A stretch of DNA of 64,000 nt from Myroides sp. N17-2 (GCF_002286775.1 NZ_NSGJ01000012.1:1-64000); one strand, 5' to 3'. Shown: positions 34,177-43,274, counted from the stretch's first letter. Notes: generated from the letters alone by a model not told the origin. Numbers and translations: made by a program.

Positions 34177-34995
34177 GTGGGTTTTATAAAAATCACAGAA
34201 CAATCTTCTAACTACAATGATTTAGACAAAATGTCTATCAATGACCTTTTACACAATATAAATCAGGAAGATATATCTGTTCCCTTAGCAGTACAAAAAG
34301 CTATTCCTCAAATAGAAGCTACAGTATCACAGGTAGTCTATAAGTTAAATAATGGAGGACGTTTATTCTATATCGGTGCAGGTACATCTGGTAGACTAGG
34401 TATCTTAGACGCTTCCGAATGCCCTCCTACTTATGGTGTATCACCAGACTTAGTCATCGGTATAATAGCTGGTGGAGATCACGCGATTAGGCATGCTGTC
34501 GAAAATGCAGAAGACAATCCTCTACAAGGATGGGAAGATTTACAACAATATAATATTACCAATAAAGATATCGTCATTGGAATCGCTGCATCAGGTACTA
34601 CACCTTATGTCATTAAAGCATTAGAACAATGCCAAAAAAACAATATCACTACTAGCTGTATTACTTGCAATCTAGAAAGCCCCTTGTCTAAAGTCGCTGA
34701 TTACCCAATAGAAGTAGTCGTAGGACCTGAATTCGTAACAGGAAGTTCTCGTATGAAAGCAGGTACAGCACAGAAACTAGTCCTTAATATGATCTCTACT
34801 AGTAGTATGATTCAGATAGGAAGAGTAAAAGGCAACAAGATGGTAGATATGAAGATGACTAATGCCAAGCTACAAGAACGAGGCACACAGATGATTATGG
34901 ATGAACTTAATATCGAGCATTCTATAGCGGCTAACTTACTAAAAGAACATCAAAATGTACGTTCTGCAATTGAATATTTTAAATTGAATAAATAA
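34177..34995 (+). CDS. murQ: N-acetylmuramic acid 6-phosphate etherase
   Basis: This enzyme removes the lactyl ether from MurNAc-6-phosphate in peptidoglycan recycling. The 272-residue protein starts GFIKITEQSSNYNDLDKMS, matching the normal MurQ N-terminus, and has the SIS-domain sugar site GAGTSGRLGILDASECPPTYG near 65-85, AASGTTPYV near 139-147 and GSSRMKAGTAQKLVLNM near 189-205. The reading frame could begin at a TTG at 34135, but that TTG lies before the promoter box. The GTG at 34177 gives the expected protein. The stop and the next start overlap by one base (TAATG), beginning a four-gene operon ending with terC. Confidence 0.9.
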   Translation: MGFIKITEQSSNYNDLDKMSINDLLHNINQEDISVPLAVQKAIPQIEATVSQVVYKLNNGGRLFYIGAGTSGRLGILDASECPPTYGVSPDLVIGIIAGGDHAIRHAVENAEDNPLQGWEDLQQYNITNKDIVIGIAASGTTPYVIKALEQCQKNNITTSCITCNLESPLSKVADYPIEVVVGPEFVTGSSRMKAGTAQKLVLNMISTSSMIQIGRVKGNKMVDMKMTNAKLQERGTQMIMDELNIEHSIAANLLKEHQNVRSAIEYFKLNK

Positions 34996-35228
34996 TGGAA
35001 AGAGAACCAGAAGTAGATCGAAAGTTACTTAATAAAGGGGTGAAATACCTAATGATTACGTTACCGTTAATGTTCTTAGGCCCTATCATTATTCACAGTT
35101 CGCTAAAGAATCAAGGTAACCCATTATTTTATCCTGTTTTAGGATTAGGATGTCTAATCTGCCTTACTTCAATGTTCTTGTTTTTTAAAGGGCTTCAAAC
35201 AATAATTAAATCACTATTCGGAAAATAA
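34995..35228 (+). CDS. Small two-helix membrane protein (DUF6095-like)
   Basis: The 77-residue protein has two hydrophobic segments (about 18-37 and 44-66) and a conserved-looking start, EPEVDRKLLNKGVKYL. It resembles the Flavobacteriaceae family DUF6095, of unknown function; the match is from memory of the pattern. It overlaps murQ by one base and precedes the lipoprotein gene by one base, so it is tightly co-transcribed. Confidence 0.65.
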   Translation: MEREPEVDRKLLNKGVKYLMITLPLMFLGPIIIHSSLKNQGNPLFYPVLGLGCLICLTSMFLFFKGLQTIIKSLFGK

Positions 35229-35229
35229 T

Positions 35230-35613
35230 ATGAAAACTAAACTATTATACTTTTTACCTTTATTTCTTTTATTAGCCTCTTGTTATAATCAAGAGAGAAA
35301 CTGTGCTAAGTTCCAAACTGGTAAGTTTGAATTTACAGCTGAAATAGATGGAGAGAAAAAGGTATCTACTTTTATACGCACAAAAGATTTAGAAATCGAA
35401 ACATTTGAAGGAAAAACAGACAGTGCAGCTATTCGTTGGGTAAATGATTGTGAATTCGTTTTAGAAAAACTAAACCCTAAAACTATGGCTGACAAAAAAC
35501 CTGTTAGTATAAAAATTGTAACAACAGATGGAGATGAATGTACTTTCGAGTACGGATATGTGGGAGACGCTAGAAGAGAAAGAGGAACTATTAAAAAAAT
35601 TGCTGATTTATAA
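35230..35613 (+). CDS. Small lipoprotein of the family often mislabelled 'DNA topoisomerase IV'
   Basis: The 127-residue protein has a lipoprotein signal (LLLASCYNQ, Cys about 18), then a compact beta-rich domain with NCAKFQTGKFEFTAEIDGEK near 24-43 and CEFVLEKLNPKTM near 76-88. In several flavobacterial genomes proteins of this kind have, as I recall, been annotated as DNA topoisomerase IV. Nothing in the sequence supports that: it is far too short and is exported. It sits between the small membrane protein (one-base gap) and terC (21-base gap). Confidence 0.7.
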   Translation: MKTKLLYFLPLFLLLASCYNQERNCAKFQTGKFEFTAEIDGEKKVSTFIRTKDLEIETFEGKTDSAAIRWVNDCEFVLEKLNPKTMADKKPVSIKIVTTDGDECTFEYGYVGDARRERGTIKKIADL

Positions 35614-35634
35614 TTTAATCCACACGTAAATACT

Positions 35635-36432
35635 ATGGAAGTATTTTTAACTGCTGATGCTATCGTAGCATTCATAACATTGACTTTTCTAGAGATTGTA
35701 CTAGGAATAGACAACGTTATCTTCATCTCAATCGTTACTGGAAAACTACCAGAAGAACAACGCAAAAAGGCAACCAAACTAGGTTTGTTTTTAGCTATGT
35801 TTATGCGTATTGCCTTATTATTTGGTGTTTCTTGGCTTATCGCTATGAAAAAACCTCTCTTTAGTATTAACTGGACTTGGTTCTCAGCTGACTTTAACGG
35901 ACAAGCACTTATACTACTCGCTGGAGGAATATTTCTTATCTATAAATCAACCAAAGAAATACATGAGAAAGTAGGTCATGTACAAGATCACCATCCGATA
36001 GATGAAGCTCCTAATGCGAAGAAGATAGCTGTTAAATCATTTGGTAACATCCTAATGCAGATCTTAATGATCGATATTATCTTCTCTGTAGATAGTATAC
36101 TTACAGCAGTAGGGATGACTAATGGAGTTAATGGAGCATTATATATTATGATTGCAGCAGTGATTGTATCTGTTGGAGTAATGATGATATTCGCTGTGCC
36201 AGTGGGTAACTTCGTTAATAAAAACCCATCAATACAAATCCTTGCATTATCATTCCTTATCCTTATTGGTTTTATGCTAACTACTGAGAGTATGCATCTC
36301 TCTCATGCTGTATTAGCTGGACAAGAAATAGGTGCAGTACCTAAAGGATATCTATACTTTGCTATAGCATTCTCGCTAGCTGTAGAATTTATCAATATGA
36401 AGTTACGTAAAAAGAGCAGTCCATCTGCTTAA
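35635..36432 (+). CDS. terC: TerC family membrane protein
   Basis: The 265-residue inner-membrane protein has about seven to eight hydrophobic segments and the TerC signatures LTFLEIVLGIDNVIFISI near 17-34 and LMIDIIFSVDSILTAVGM near 144-161. The repeated acidic motif (GIDN and SVDS) in membrane helices is thought to handle metal ions. Members have been linked to tellurite resistance and manganese efflux. It is the last gene of the murQ operon and is followed by a terminator. The metal transported here is not determinable. Confidence 0.88.
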   Translation: MEVFLTADAIVAFITLTFLEIVLGIDNVIFISIVTGKLPEEQRKKATKLGLFLAMFMRIALLFGVSWLIAMKKPLFSINWTWFSADFNGQALILLAGGIFLIYKSTKEIHEKVGHVQDHHPIDEAPNAKKIAVKSFGNILMQILMIDIIFSVDSILTAVGMTNGVNGALYIMIAAVIVSVGVMMIFAVPVGNFVNKNPSIQILALSFLILIGFMLTTESMHLSHAVLAGQEIGAVPKGYLYFAIAFSLAVEFINMKLRKKSSPSA

Positions 36433-36451
36433 CTCTACATTTATATAAAAC

Positions 36452-36482
36452 AATAAATCCCTCCTAATAGAGGGATTTATTT
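36452..36482. terminator. Terminator between terC and trmH
   Basis: AATAAATCCCTC pairs with GAGGGATTTATT around a six-base loop, between convergent genes. Confidence 0.8.
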
Positions 36483-36511
36483 GTTTTATAAAGTATATGG
36501 TATTACTTAAG

Positions 36512-37195
36512 TTACTCTTTCTTAGATTCTAGATATCGCTCAGTCACAAAGTCAATATCCTTGATTGACTTTCTAACCCAATCTATTCTCTTCTCTAGTA
36601 TCTGCTCCTCAGTTAACTTCCACGCTACATCCGAATTACGTACACGAGTAGTCAAGTTCTGGATAATAATGGCTGCTGATACAGATATATTTAAACTCTC
36701 TGTAAAACCAACCATAGGTATCTTTATATAAGCATCTGCCTGTTCGATTATCTCAGGAGACAAACCACTCTTCTCTGTACCAAAAAAGATAGCAGATGGC
36801 TTGGTAATATCAAAGTCTTCTAAGTGATTAGCATCTACATGTGGAGTAGTCGCTACTATCTGATATCCTTTACTTCGAATATCTTCTAATGCTGCAGGGA
36901 TTGAACTATATCTATGGATATCTACCCACTTCTCAGCTCCTAAAGCAATCTCTTTATCTATACGTTTACCAAATTTCTGTTCGATAACACATAAGTCCTG
37001 TACCCCGAAAACCTCACAACTACGCATTACAGCACTTGTATTATGTAATTGGTATACATCTTCAGCCACTATACTAAAATGCTTTGTACGATTAGCTAAA
37101 ACCTCCTTAAAGCGTTCTACTCTATTCTCCGTCAAAAATGATTCCAAGTATTCTAAATATTCAACGTCTTGAAATAGTTCTTTTGAAATATTCAT
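36512..37195 (-). CDS. trmH: TrmH family RNA 2'-O-methyltransferase
   Basis: The 227-residue SPOUT-class enzyme should 2'-O-methylate a tRNA guanosine (G18 in TrmH). It has the trefoil-knot motifs in order: NTSAVMRSCEVFGVQDLCVIE near 51-71, AIFFGTEKSGLSPEIIEQAD near 137-156 and ESLNISVSAAIIIQNL near 168-183. The N-terminus has VERFKEVLANRTKHFSIVAEDV near 23-44, as in TrmH. A TTG at 37243 would extend it 16 residues into the divergent sirtuin gene, so the ATG at 37195 is preferred. Its promoter box lies within 10 bases of the sirtuin start. Confidence 0.85.
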   Translation of the reverse strand: MNISKELFQDVEYLEYLESFLTENRVERFKEVLANRTKHFSIVAEDVYQLHNTSAVMRSCEVFGVQDLCVIEQKFGKRIDKEIALGAEKWVDIHRYSSIPAALEDIRSKGYQIVATTPHVDANHLEDFDITKPSAIFFGTEKSGLSPEIIEQADAYIKIPMVGFTESLNISVSAAIIIQNLTTRVRNSDVAWKLTEEQILEKRIDWVRKSIKDIDFVTERYLESKKE

Positions 37196-37221
37196 TATTA
37201 TATTTATTTTTAAGACAAATG

Positions 37222-37229
37222 CAAAGGTA
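37222..37229 (-). promoter_or_regulatory. Candidate -7 element for trmH
   Basis: The minus strand reads TACCTTTG, 27 bases before the trmH ATG and nine bases from the divergent sirtuin start, so the -33 region must lie inside the sirtuin coding sequence. Confidence 0.45.
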
Positions 37230-37237
37230 AGAATATT

Positions 37238-37930
37238 ATGCAAAAAAAATTAGTAGTGCTTTCTGGTGCCGGAATGAGTGCAGAAAGTGGAATCAAAACA
37301 TTCAGAGATGCTGATGGACTATGGGAAGGACATGATGTAATGGAAGTTGCATCTCCTGAAGGATGGAAGAAGAATAAACAACTAGTCTTACAATTCTACA
37401 ATGATAGAAGGCGTCAGTTGCTTACTTGTCTACCAAATGAAGCACATATGCTTCTAACCGACCTAGAAGATTATTATGATGTTACTATCATAACACAAAA
37501 TGTTGATGACCTACATGAACGTGCTGGGTCAACGAATGTATTACACCTACATGGTGAATTACTGAAGGTGCGCAGTGAGCAAAATGAAGAGTTTGTTTAT
37601 CCCTGGACTAAAGATTTACTCGATAATGATATTAATGAACAAGGTCACACATTACGTCCACATATTGTTTGGTTCGGAGAGATGGTACCTGAACTAGAGA
37701 ATGCTATACCTTTAGTAGAAGAGGCAGATATCATTATCATCGTAGGTACTTCAATGCAAGTATATCCTGCAGCTTCACTAATATCTTATGCTAAACCAAC
37801 AGCTCAAGCTTATTATATAGACCTTAACCCCGCTCCTATTAAACAAACTCCTTGTGATATTAAAGTAATAGCAATGAAGGCCTCTAGTGGGATACAATCC
37901 ATTATAGAAGAATTAAAAACTAATTCATAA
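37238..37930 (+). CDS. cobB: NAD+-dependent protein deacylase (sirtuin, CobB-like) lacking zinc cysteines
   Basis: The 230-residue protein removes acyl groups from lysines using NAD+. Motifs are GAGMSAESGIKTFRDADGLW (about 10-29), TQNVDDLHERAG near 87-98, the catalytic His in HLHGELLKVRS near 104-114, PHIVWFGEMVP near 142-152 and GTSMQVYPAA near 174-183. YNDRRRQLL near 54-62 keeps the Tyr and Arg that in E. coli CobB and SIRT5 favour succinyl-lysine. The region that normally carries four zinc Cys (about 114-140) has none. It is divergent from trmH and closed by a hairpin terminator. Confidence 0.88.
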   Translation: MQKKLVVLSGAGMSAESGIKTFRDADGLWEGHDVMEVASPEGWKKNKQLVLQFYNDRRRQLLTCLPNEAHMLLTDLEDYYDVTIITQNVDDLHERAGSTNVLHLHGELLKVRSEQNEEFVYPWTKDLLDNDINEQGHTLRPHIVWFGEMVPELENAIPLVEEADIIIIVGTSMQVYPAASLISYAKPTAQAYYIDLNPAPIKQTPCDIKVIAMKASSGIQSIIEELKTNS

Positions 37931-37936
37931 AAAACC

Positions 37937-37964
37937 AAAGCCTTTAGATTATTCTAAAGGCTTT
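37937..37964 (+). terminator. Terminator after sirtuin gene
   Basis: AAAGCCTTTAGA pairs perfectly with TCTAAAGGCTTT around a four-base loop. Confidence 0.8.
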
Positions 37965-37983
37965 ATACTTTATAAAAAAGAGA

Positions 37984-38010
37984 AAGCCCCTAGAGGCTAT
38001 CTAGGAGCTT
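37984..38010 (-). terminator. Terminator of the three-paralog operon
   Basis: AAGCCCCTAGA pairs with TCTAGGAGCTT (one mismatch). The minus-strand tail is T-rich. It ends the operon at 38041-42803. Confidence 0.65.
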
Positions 38011-38040
38011 ATTTATAACTCTTACTACTCAAAGTTACTT

Positions 38041-39351
38041 CTATTTAGTAAACTGAATTACTACTTTGTATGGACCAGCAGTAATTGGTGTATATAACCC
38101 ACCACTACCTAAAGAAAAGTCTAGCAATCCTCTATCATACTTAATATCTGTAATCCCAACAGTTATCAATTTTCCTTCTAAACTATATAACTTGATATCA
38201 AAAATATTAAGAGCTTTAATACCTACTTCATCAGGAAATACTACACCAACAATTTCAGCATCTAGAGGATTAACAGTAGCTGTGCTCGAAAACACATTAA
38301 CTACTTTACCTTCATACTTAATATTCGTTTGTGTTATAGCGCTTGTTATGTTATAACTAACAGCTTCTTTAAGCTCTTTTATGAAAGTTTCATTCTTAAA
38401 TACCTCACGAAGTGTCTCAGTTAAATTAATAACCTTTCTCTCTCTCTGACCTGTCGTTTTATTGATCACATAAGTATAAAGAACATCTTCTGTTTTAGCA
38501 TTACCATCATCGTCATGATCACCATAGAAAACATTCCCACCTTCAACAATCAACTTATTAATAGTTTCTTGAAGAATATTCTTAACATCTTCATTATTAT
38601 TAATGATGTTTTTAACATCACCAGTAATATCTAAATAATAAGGAACCTGCTTACCATCTTTGTCTCTTTTTTCGCCCATATACTCATAGAATATCTGACC
38701 TTTTTTAGACTTCGTTTGATCATAAGTTAATGATTCCTTCATATCAGGCTTCTGACCATCTACAGTAACCTCACCTCTGTTCATAACAGTTTTGGTTTCT
38801 GATTTACGAATTGCATTAGTCAAATCAATAACCTCAGACTTAATCACATTCCCTTTTGCGTCTTTCTCTAGAGTGTAAAACTCCTCTTTTTCAAAATCAT
38901 ACAGTACAACAGATGTTCCTTTTAAAGGATCGCCTGGTTTTGTTTGATTTATTAAAAGATTAAGGATTGTATTGATATCTACAATAGACTGACCACCATC
39001 CTTATCTTCAATTAACTTAATGATTTCACTTCGTGTAGATAATCTATCCCATGATGTACCAGACCAAACATAAAACCCCTCAGATTTTCCAGCAAGATCT
39101 TTATCTTGTAAATTAGGGTTAATATTAAATACGATTAATCCTTTAATCTTTAAATCTCCTTTTTTTCCAATTACTGGATCTAATTCACTTAAACTCGTCA
39201 AATGAACTCTTGGAAAAAGCACCCCTCTATCCTTAGCGTGTATGTCTAAGACAGTACTCTCAGAAGGACTTAGTGTACCAACCCCTACTTGGGCATGTCC
39301 TATATAGGACATACCAAATAGAGCAGCACATGTTATTAAATACTTTCTCAT
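38041..39351 (-). CDS. Exported surface-type protein, third paralog of the tandem cluster
   Basis: The 436-residue protein has a signal peptide (about 1-20) and the N-terminal module shared by five proteins of this window: SESTVLDIHAKDRGVLFPRV near 29-48, then LIVFN near 73-77 and GFYVWSGTSWDRL near 92-104. In the middle is an acidic FYGDHDDDGNAKTEDVLYTY stretch near 276-295, and the C-terminus LDFSLGSGGLYTPI...YKVVIQF matches the shared C-terminal module. No T9SS sorting domain is recognisable. It is the last gene of a minus-strand operon after two closer paralogs (18-base gap). Function is unknown; a fibre or matrix component is my inference. Confidence 0.65.
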   Translation of the reverse strand: MRKYLITCAALFGMSYIGHAQVGVGTLSPSESTVLDIHAKDRGVLFPRVHLTSLSELDPVIGKKGDLKIKGLIVFNINPNLQDKDLAGKSEGFYVWSGTSWDRLSTRSEIIKLIEDKDGGQSIVDINTILNLLINQTKPGDPLKGTSVVLYDFEKEEFYTLEKDAKGNVIKSEVIDLTNAIRKSETKTVMNRGEVTVDGQKPDMKESLTYDQTKSKKGQIFYEYMGEKRDKDGKQVPYYLDITGDVKNIINNNEDVKNILQETINKLIVEGGNVFYGDHDDDGNAKTEDVLYTYVINKTTGQRERKVINLTETLREVFKNETFIKELKEAVSYNITSAITQTNIKYEGKVVNVFSSTATVNPLDAEIVGVVFPDEVGIKALNIFDIKLYSLEGKLITVGITDIKYDRGLLDFSLGSGGLYTPITAGPYKVVIQFTK

Positions 39352-39369
39352 AGTGCTTAATTTTTTTTA

Positions 39370-41058
39370 TTATTTTTTTACTCCTAAATATTCGAAAACA
39401 ACATCATACTTAGCATTAGGCAATGGGTAATATGTGTTTCCGACACCAAAAGCAAATCTAAACTCATTTTTCGCTCCTTTCACTACCTCTGTTACAGTTG
39501 TAAACAACACTTGTCCGTCTAGACCCAATACTGAAGCTTTAAGCAATCTATCAAAGTTATCAGCCGTATTTGGCAGCCAAGAACCTTTTTTAGTTGTTTC
39601 ATCAATTACATACTTCATAGGTTTAGCAGTAATATATGTATTCACAGCCATCTCTGCATCATAACCATCACCATGGTTTACAGTTATTACAGCAGTACCT
39701 TTATATACTATTCTACCATCAATAACTTCACCTGTAGGAACGTCAACATTAGTCTCAACTATAACTTTAGTTTTTTCCTTAATAACCTCTGTTACTTTTT
39801 CATTATTAGTAATTACGTCAATAATACTTGCACTAATATCAATTGGAATATTTTTAAATACTCCAGAACCTTTAGGATCCTCTACTACTTTATATAAAAG
39901 ATCAGGTGTCTTAGCATCTCCATCGTGATCTCCGAAGTAAACATTACCACCTTCAGTTAAGTACTTTTTAAGTTCATTCTTAACATCTTCGTGAGTAATA
40001 GCTGTTTTAACCTCTTCAGTAATATTTAAATAATCATATTTACCTTTCTCCTCACCCGCATATCTAAAGATAATTTGACCTTGCTTAGGAGTACCCAAAC
40101 TTGTTTCAGCATAAGTATCTTCAGTACCATCAGCTTTAACCTTTGTTTTTAAGATTCGAGTTTTAGTCTCTATTGAGTTAAAGTCTATTTTAACCTCATC
40201 ACCAGCTTCGTTAGTATAGTACATATTAGTAACACCATTGTCTACCTTTACATACACGTTACCGTTTGACTTAGTAATAAATTTATCAATAAACTTACGA
40301 TTATCATTAAATACTTGCTCTAAGTTAGAACTTACTGTACCTACTACATCAATTTTAAATCCAGGAGCAGCGAATGGTATATCTTCTATTTTATTACCAG
40401 CTGTTTTCATCCAAGTATTAACAGCTTCCTCATTGAAGTACCAATATGCTTTAACTACAGTTACCTTCTTAGTTTTATCATTTGGATTATCTATCTCGTG
40501 CATCTCAGCTTTGATAAAAGTCTTAGTCTCTGATAAAGCGATTAATTCTTCAAACGTTAAAGCCGTTTGTGTATATCCACCTTTTCCATCAGGAACTAAA
40601 TAAGAGAATGATCCTGTACCATTTTTACCTCCCTTAGGATTAAAAGCTACTAAATAACTAAGATTAGTACCATCCGTTATATTAGTGATTTTTTTAATCT
40701 CAGTATCTACATATTTCTTAACCTCTTCTATTTTTTGATTTAAAACAGATTCAGAAGTAATTAACTCCCATTTCCCTTCAGTTGAACTAATATTAGTCCA
40801 ATAATAGAAACCTTTTGCTAAAGTTCCTGTACTATTGTAAACCAACATACTTTCTGTCTTAGAATCTCCTTCAAGAGCGAACACTTTAACGTCATTTAAA
40901 GTTACTCTAGGAATCAAAACCCCTTTATTCTTCGCTACTACATCCAATATAGCACTCTTATCAACTCTTTTTGTGTTAATACCTACTCCTAATTTATCTT
41001 GTGCAAAAACTCCAAAACATAATGCTAAAGCTAATGCTGTATATATACTTTTTTTCAT
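39370..41058 (-). CDS. Exported surface-type protein, second paralog (tandem duplicate)
   Basis: The 562-residue exported protein has a signal peptide (about 1-19), the N-terminal module with ILDVVAKNKGVLIPRV near 36-51 and GFYYW near 83-87, and a predicted coiled segment LNQKIEEVKKYVDTEIKKI near 105-123. A central repeat-like part includes WYFNEEAVNTWMK near 205-217 and the acidic GDHDGDAKTPDLLYKV near 384-399. The C-terminal module ends in YDVVFEYLGVKK. Its first two-thirds is almost identical, at protein and DNA level, to the upstream gene at 41085-42803, while the last quarter has diverged. It is 26 bases from that gene and 18 from the next, in one operon. Confidence 0.68.
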   Translation of the reverse strand: MKKSIYTALALALCFGVFAQDKLGVGINTKRVDKSAILDVVAKNKGVLIPRVTLNDVKVFALEGDSKTESMLVYNSTGTLAKGFYYWTNISSTEGKWELITSESVLNQKIEEVKKYVDTEIKKITNITDGTNLSYLVAFNPKGGKNGTGSFSYLVPDGKGGYTQTALTFEELIALSETKTFIKAEMHEIDNPNDKTKKVTVVKAYWYFNEEAVNTWMKTAGNKIEDIPFAAPGFKIDVVGTVSSNLEQVFNDNRKFIDKFITKSNGNVYVKVDNGVTNMYYTNEAGDEVKIDFNSIETKTRILKTKVKADGTEDTYAETSLGTPKQGQIIFRYAGEEKGKYDYLNITEEVKTAITHEDVKNELKKYLTEGGNVYFGDHDGDAKTPDLLYKVVEDPKGSGVFKNIPIDISASIIDVITNNEKVTEVIKEKTKVIVETNVDVPTGEVIDGRIVYKGTAVITVNHGDGYDAEMAVNTYITAKPMKYVIDETTKKGSWLPNTADNFDRLLKASVLGLDGQVLFTTVTEVVKGAKNEFRFAFGVGNTYYPLPNAKYDVVFEYLGVKK

Positions 41059-41084
41059 TGTGATTTCTTATTAAATTTTAGTAA

Positions 41085-42803
41085 TTAAGGTTTTGTTGCA
41101 GGAAATTTTGGTACAAATTCCTCAGTAGAAATATATCTCAATATCACATCATAGTTTTTAGCTGCTAGTGGCGCATACATTTTACCAACACCAAATCTAA
41201 ACTCTACTGGTGTTTTATCATTAGCAACAGTACCAGTCTTAACATCCGTTATAGTTGTTAATACCACTTGTCCGTTTTCATCTAATATCTCAACATTTAA
41301 TAAACGACTAAATTTCTCTAACTTAATTGCTTCACTAAACTGTGTATTATATTCAACTACAGCACCGTCAGAAGTAGTTCCGTTAGCGACAGTTACAGTT
41401 ACGATAGTTTTAAACACTTTATACTTACCTATTACTTCGCCTGTCTCAGTTGTAGTATTTTTCTCAACTACCTCTTTTAACTTCTCTTTAATAACTTCAG
41501 TAACCTTTTCGTTATTAGTAATTACTTCAATAACACTCGCACTAATATCGATTGGAACGTTTATAAAAGTTCCAGGGTTTTTCTTATCCTCTTCTACTCT
41601 ATATAAAAGATCTGGTGTTTTAGCATCTCCATCGTGATCTCCAAAGTAAACATTACCACCTTCAGTTAAGTACTTTTTAAGTTCATTCTTAACATCTTCA
41701 TGAGTAATAGCTGTTTTAACCTCTTCAGTAATATTCAAGAAGAAATTCACTGGATTACCCAGTGCATCTTTAGCCTCAGATTTATACTTAAAAACTATTT
41801 GCCCTGCTTTTGGAGTACCTAATTCAGAATCAGCATAAGCACCTTCAGTTCCATCCGCCTTAATGGTTGTTTTTTGAATAGTTGTTTTAGTCTCTATAGA
41901 GTTAAAATCTATTAGAACCTCATCACCAGCCTCATTAGTATAGTACATATTAGTAACACCATTATTATCTACCTTTACATACACGTTACCATTTGACTTA
42001 GTAATAAACTTATCAATAAACTTACGATTATCATTAAATACTTGTTCTAAGTTAGAACTTACTGTACCTACTACATCGATTTTAAATCCAGGAGCTGCGA
42101 ATGGTATATCTTCTATTTTATTACCATCTGTTTTCATCCAAGTATTAACCGCTTCCTCATTAAAGTACCAATATGCTTTAACTACAGTTACCTTCGTAGT
42201 TTTATCATTTGGATTATCAATCTCGTGCATCTCAGCTTTGATAAAAGTCTTAGTCTCTGATAAAGCAATTAATTCTTCAAATGTTAAAGCCGTTTGTGTG
42301 TATCCCCCATTTCCATCAGGAACTAAATAAGAGAACGATCCGTTACCATTTTTACCCCCTTTAGGATTAAAAGCTACTAAATAACTAAGATTAGCACCAT
42401 CAGTTATATTTGTAATTTTCTTAATCTCATTGTCCACATAAGTCTTAAGATCTTCTATTTTTTGATTTAAAACAGATTCAGAAGTAATTAACTCCCATTT
42501 ATCTTCTCCAGGAGCAGCATTCTTAGTCCAATAATAGAAACCTTTTGCTAAAGTTCCTGTACTATTGTAAACCAACATACTTTCAGTCCCAGAACCTCCC
42601 TCTAAACCAAATACTTTAACATTATCTAAAGCAACTCTAGGAATCAAAACCCCTTTATTCTTCGCTGCTACATCCAAGATAGCACTTTTATTAGGCACTA
42701 ATGCTGTACCAACACCCATACCAATAGGATCAGGTGGTGTAACCTGCGCATACGTAGTTGCTCCTAGAGCCAACAAAAACAGAGTAGTAATTTTCTTTTT
42801 CAT
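41085..42803 (-). CDS. Exported surface-type protein, first paralog (tandem duplicate)
   Basis: The 572-residue exported protein opens the three-gene operon. It has a signal peptide (about 1-19), the N-terminal module ILDVAAKNKGVLIPRV near 42-57, GFYYW near 89-93, a helical LNQKIEDLKTYVDNEIKKI near 112-130, WYFNEEAVNTWMKTDGNKI near 212-230, and the acidic YFGDHDGDAKTPDLLYRV near 394-411. The C-terminal module has FRFGVGKMYAPL near 533-544. The aspartate-rich loop resembles a calcium-binding loop, which is inference. A promoter box lies about 130 bases upstream. Confidence 0.68.
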   Translation of the reverse strand: MKKKITTLFLLALGATTYAQVTPPDPIGMGVGTALVPNKSAILDVAAKNKGVLIPRVALDNVKVFGLEGGSGTESMLVYNSTGTLAKGFYYWTKNAAPGEDKWELITSESVLNQKIEDLKTYVDNEIKKITNITDGANLSYLVAFNPKGGKNGNGSFSYLVPDGNGGYTQTALTFEELIALSETKTFIKAEMHEIDNPNDKTTKVTVVKAYWYFNEEAVNTWMKTDGNKIEDIPFAAPGFKIDVVGTVSSNLEQVFNDNRKFIDKFITKSNGNVYVKVDNNGVTNMYYTNEAGDEVLIDFNSIETKTTIQKTTIKADGTEGAYADSELGTPKAGQIVFKYKSEAKDALGNPVNFFLNITEEVKTAITHEDVKNELKKYLTEGGNVYFGDHDGDAKTPDLLYRVEEDKKNPGTFINVPIDISASVIEVITNNEKVTEVIKEKLKEVVEKNTTTETGEVIGKYKVFKTIVTVTVANGTTSDGAVVEYNTQFSEAIKLEKFSRLLNVEILDENGQVVLTTITDVKTGTVANDKTPVEFRFGVGKMYAPLAAKNYDVILRYISTEEFVPKFPATKP

Positions 42804-43274
42804 GTTTAAAAAATTTATTTAAATGTTTTTACTAATTATAGGCTGATTAATCTTTCCCAATATTGTTAATCAAATCCCAATTACTTGCTTTAAGAATTAA
42901 GACAAAGCTTAACCTTTAAACATTTTCTACCACAAAGTTATAAAAAAAAGAACTTACAAAACATCAAATGTTAAATTTTAATTATTATTCATATAATTTA
43001 ACCTTAATTAAATATTTATTTACTATTACTATGATTTAAACGAATAAACGTAGCTTTTACTCTATTTAAATACATAAAAATCAAGATTAGAATTATATTA
43101 ATTTAAATATTTAATTAATATATATTGTAATAAACACCAACTAACATAAATAATAAAACTTACACTACCAAATTACCTTAACTAAACACACAAAACTCAA
43201 ATACATTAACAAATAATCAAAAAAGATGACTATATAAACTAGTAAGTCACTATTTATTCAAAATAAATCCATCT
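42804..43274. other. AT-rich intergenic region upstream of the paralog operon
   Basis: About 470 bases of very AT-rich DNA without a coding frame. It contains the candidate promoter at 42933-42940 and ends at MITE copy 3. Confidence 0.5.
42933..42940 (-). promoter_or_regulatory. Candidate -7 element for the three-paralog operon
   Basis: The minus strand reads TAACTTTG, with TTTG-like boxes 16 and 24 bases further upstream. It predicts a leader of about 125 bases. Confidence 0.4.

Noticed and set aside
37196-37243. TTG-initiated extension of trmH
   Set aside because: It would overlap the divergent sirtuin start and cross trmH's own -7 box. The ATG at 37195 gives the normal N-terminus.
38041-42803. 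Phage tail-fibre cluster
   Set aside because: The N-terminal (LDxxAKxxGxLxPRV) pattern can recall tail-fibre proteins, but signal peptides are present and no capsid, terminase, integrase or lysis gene is near.
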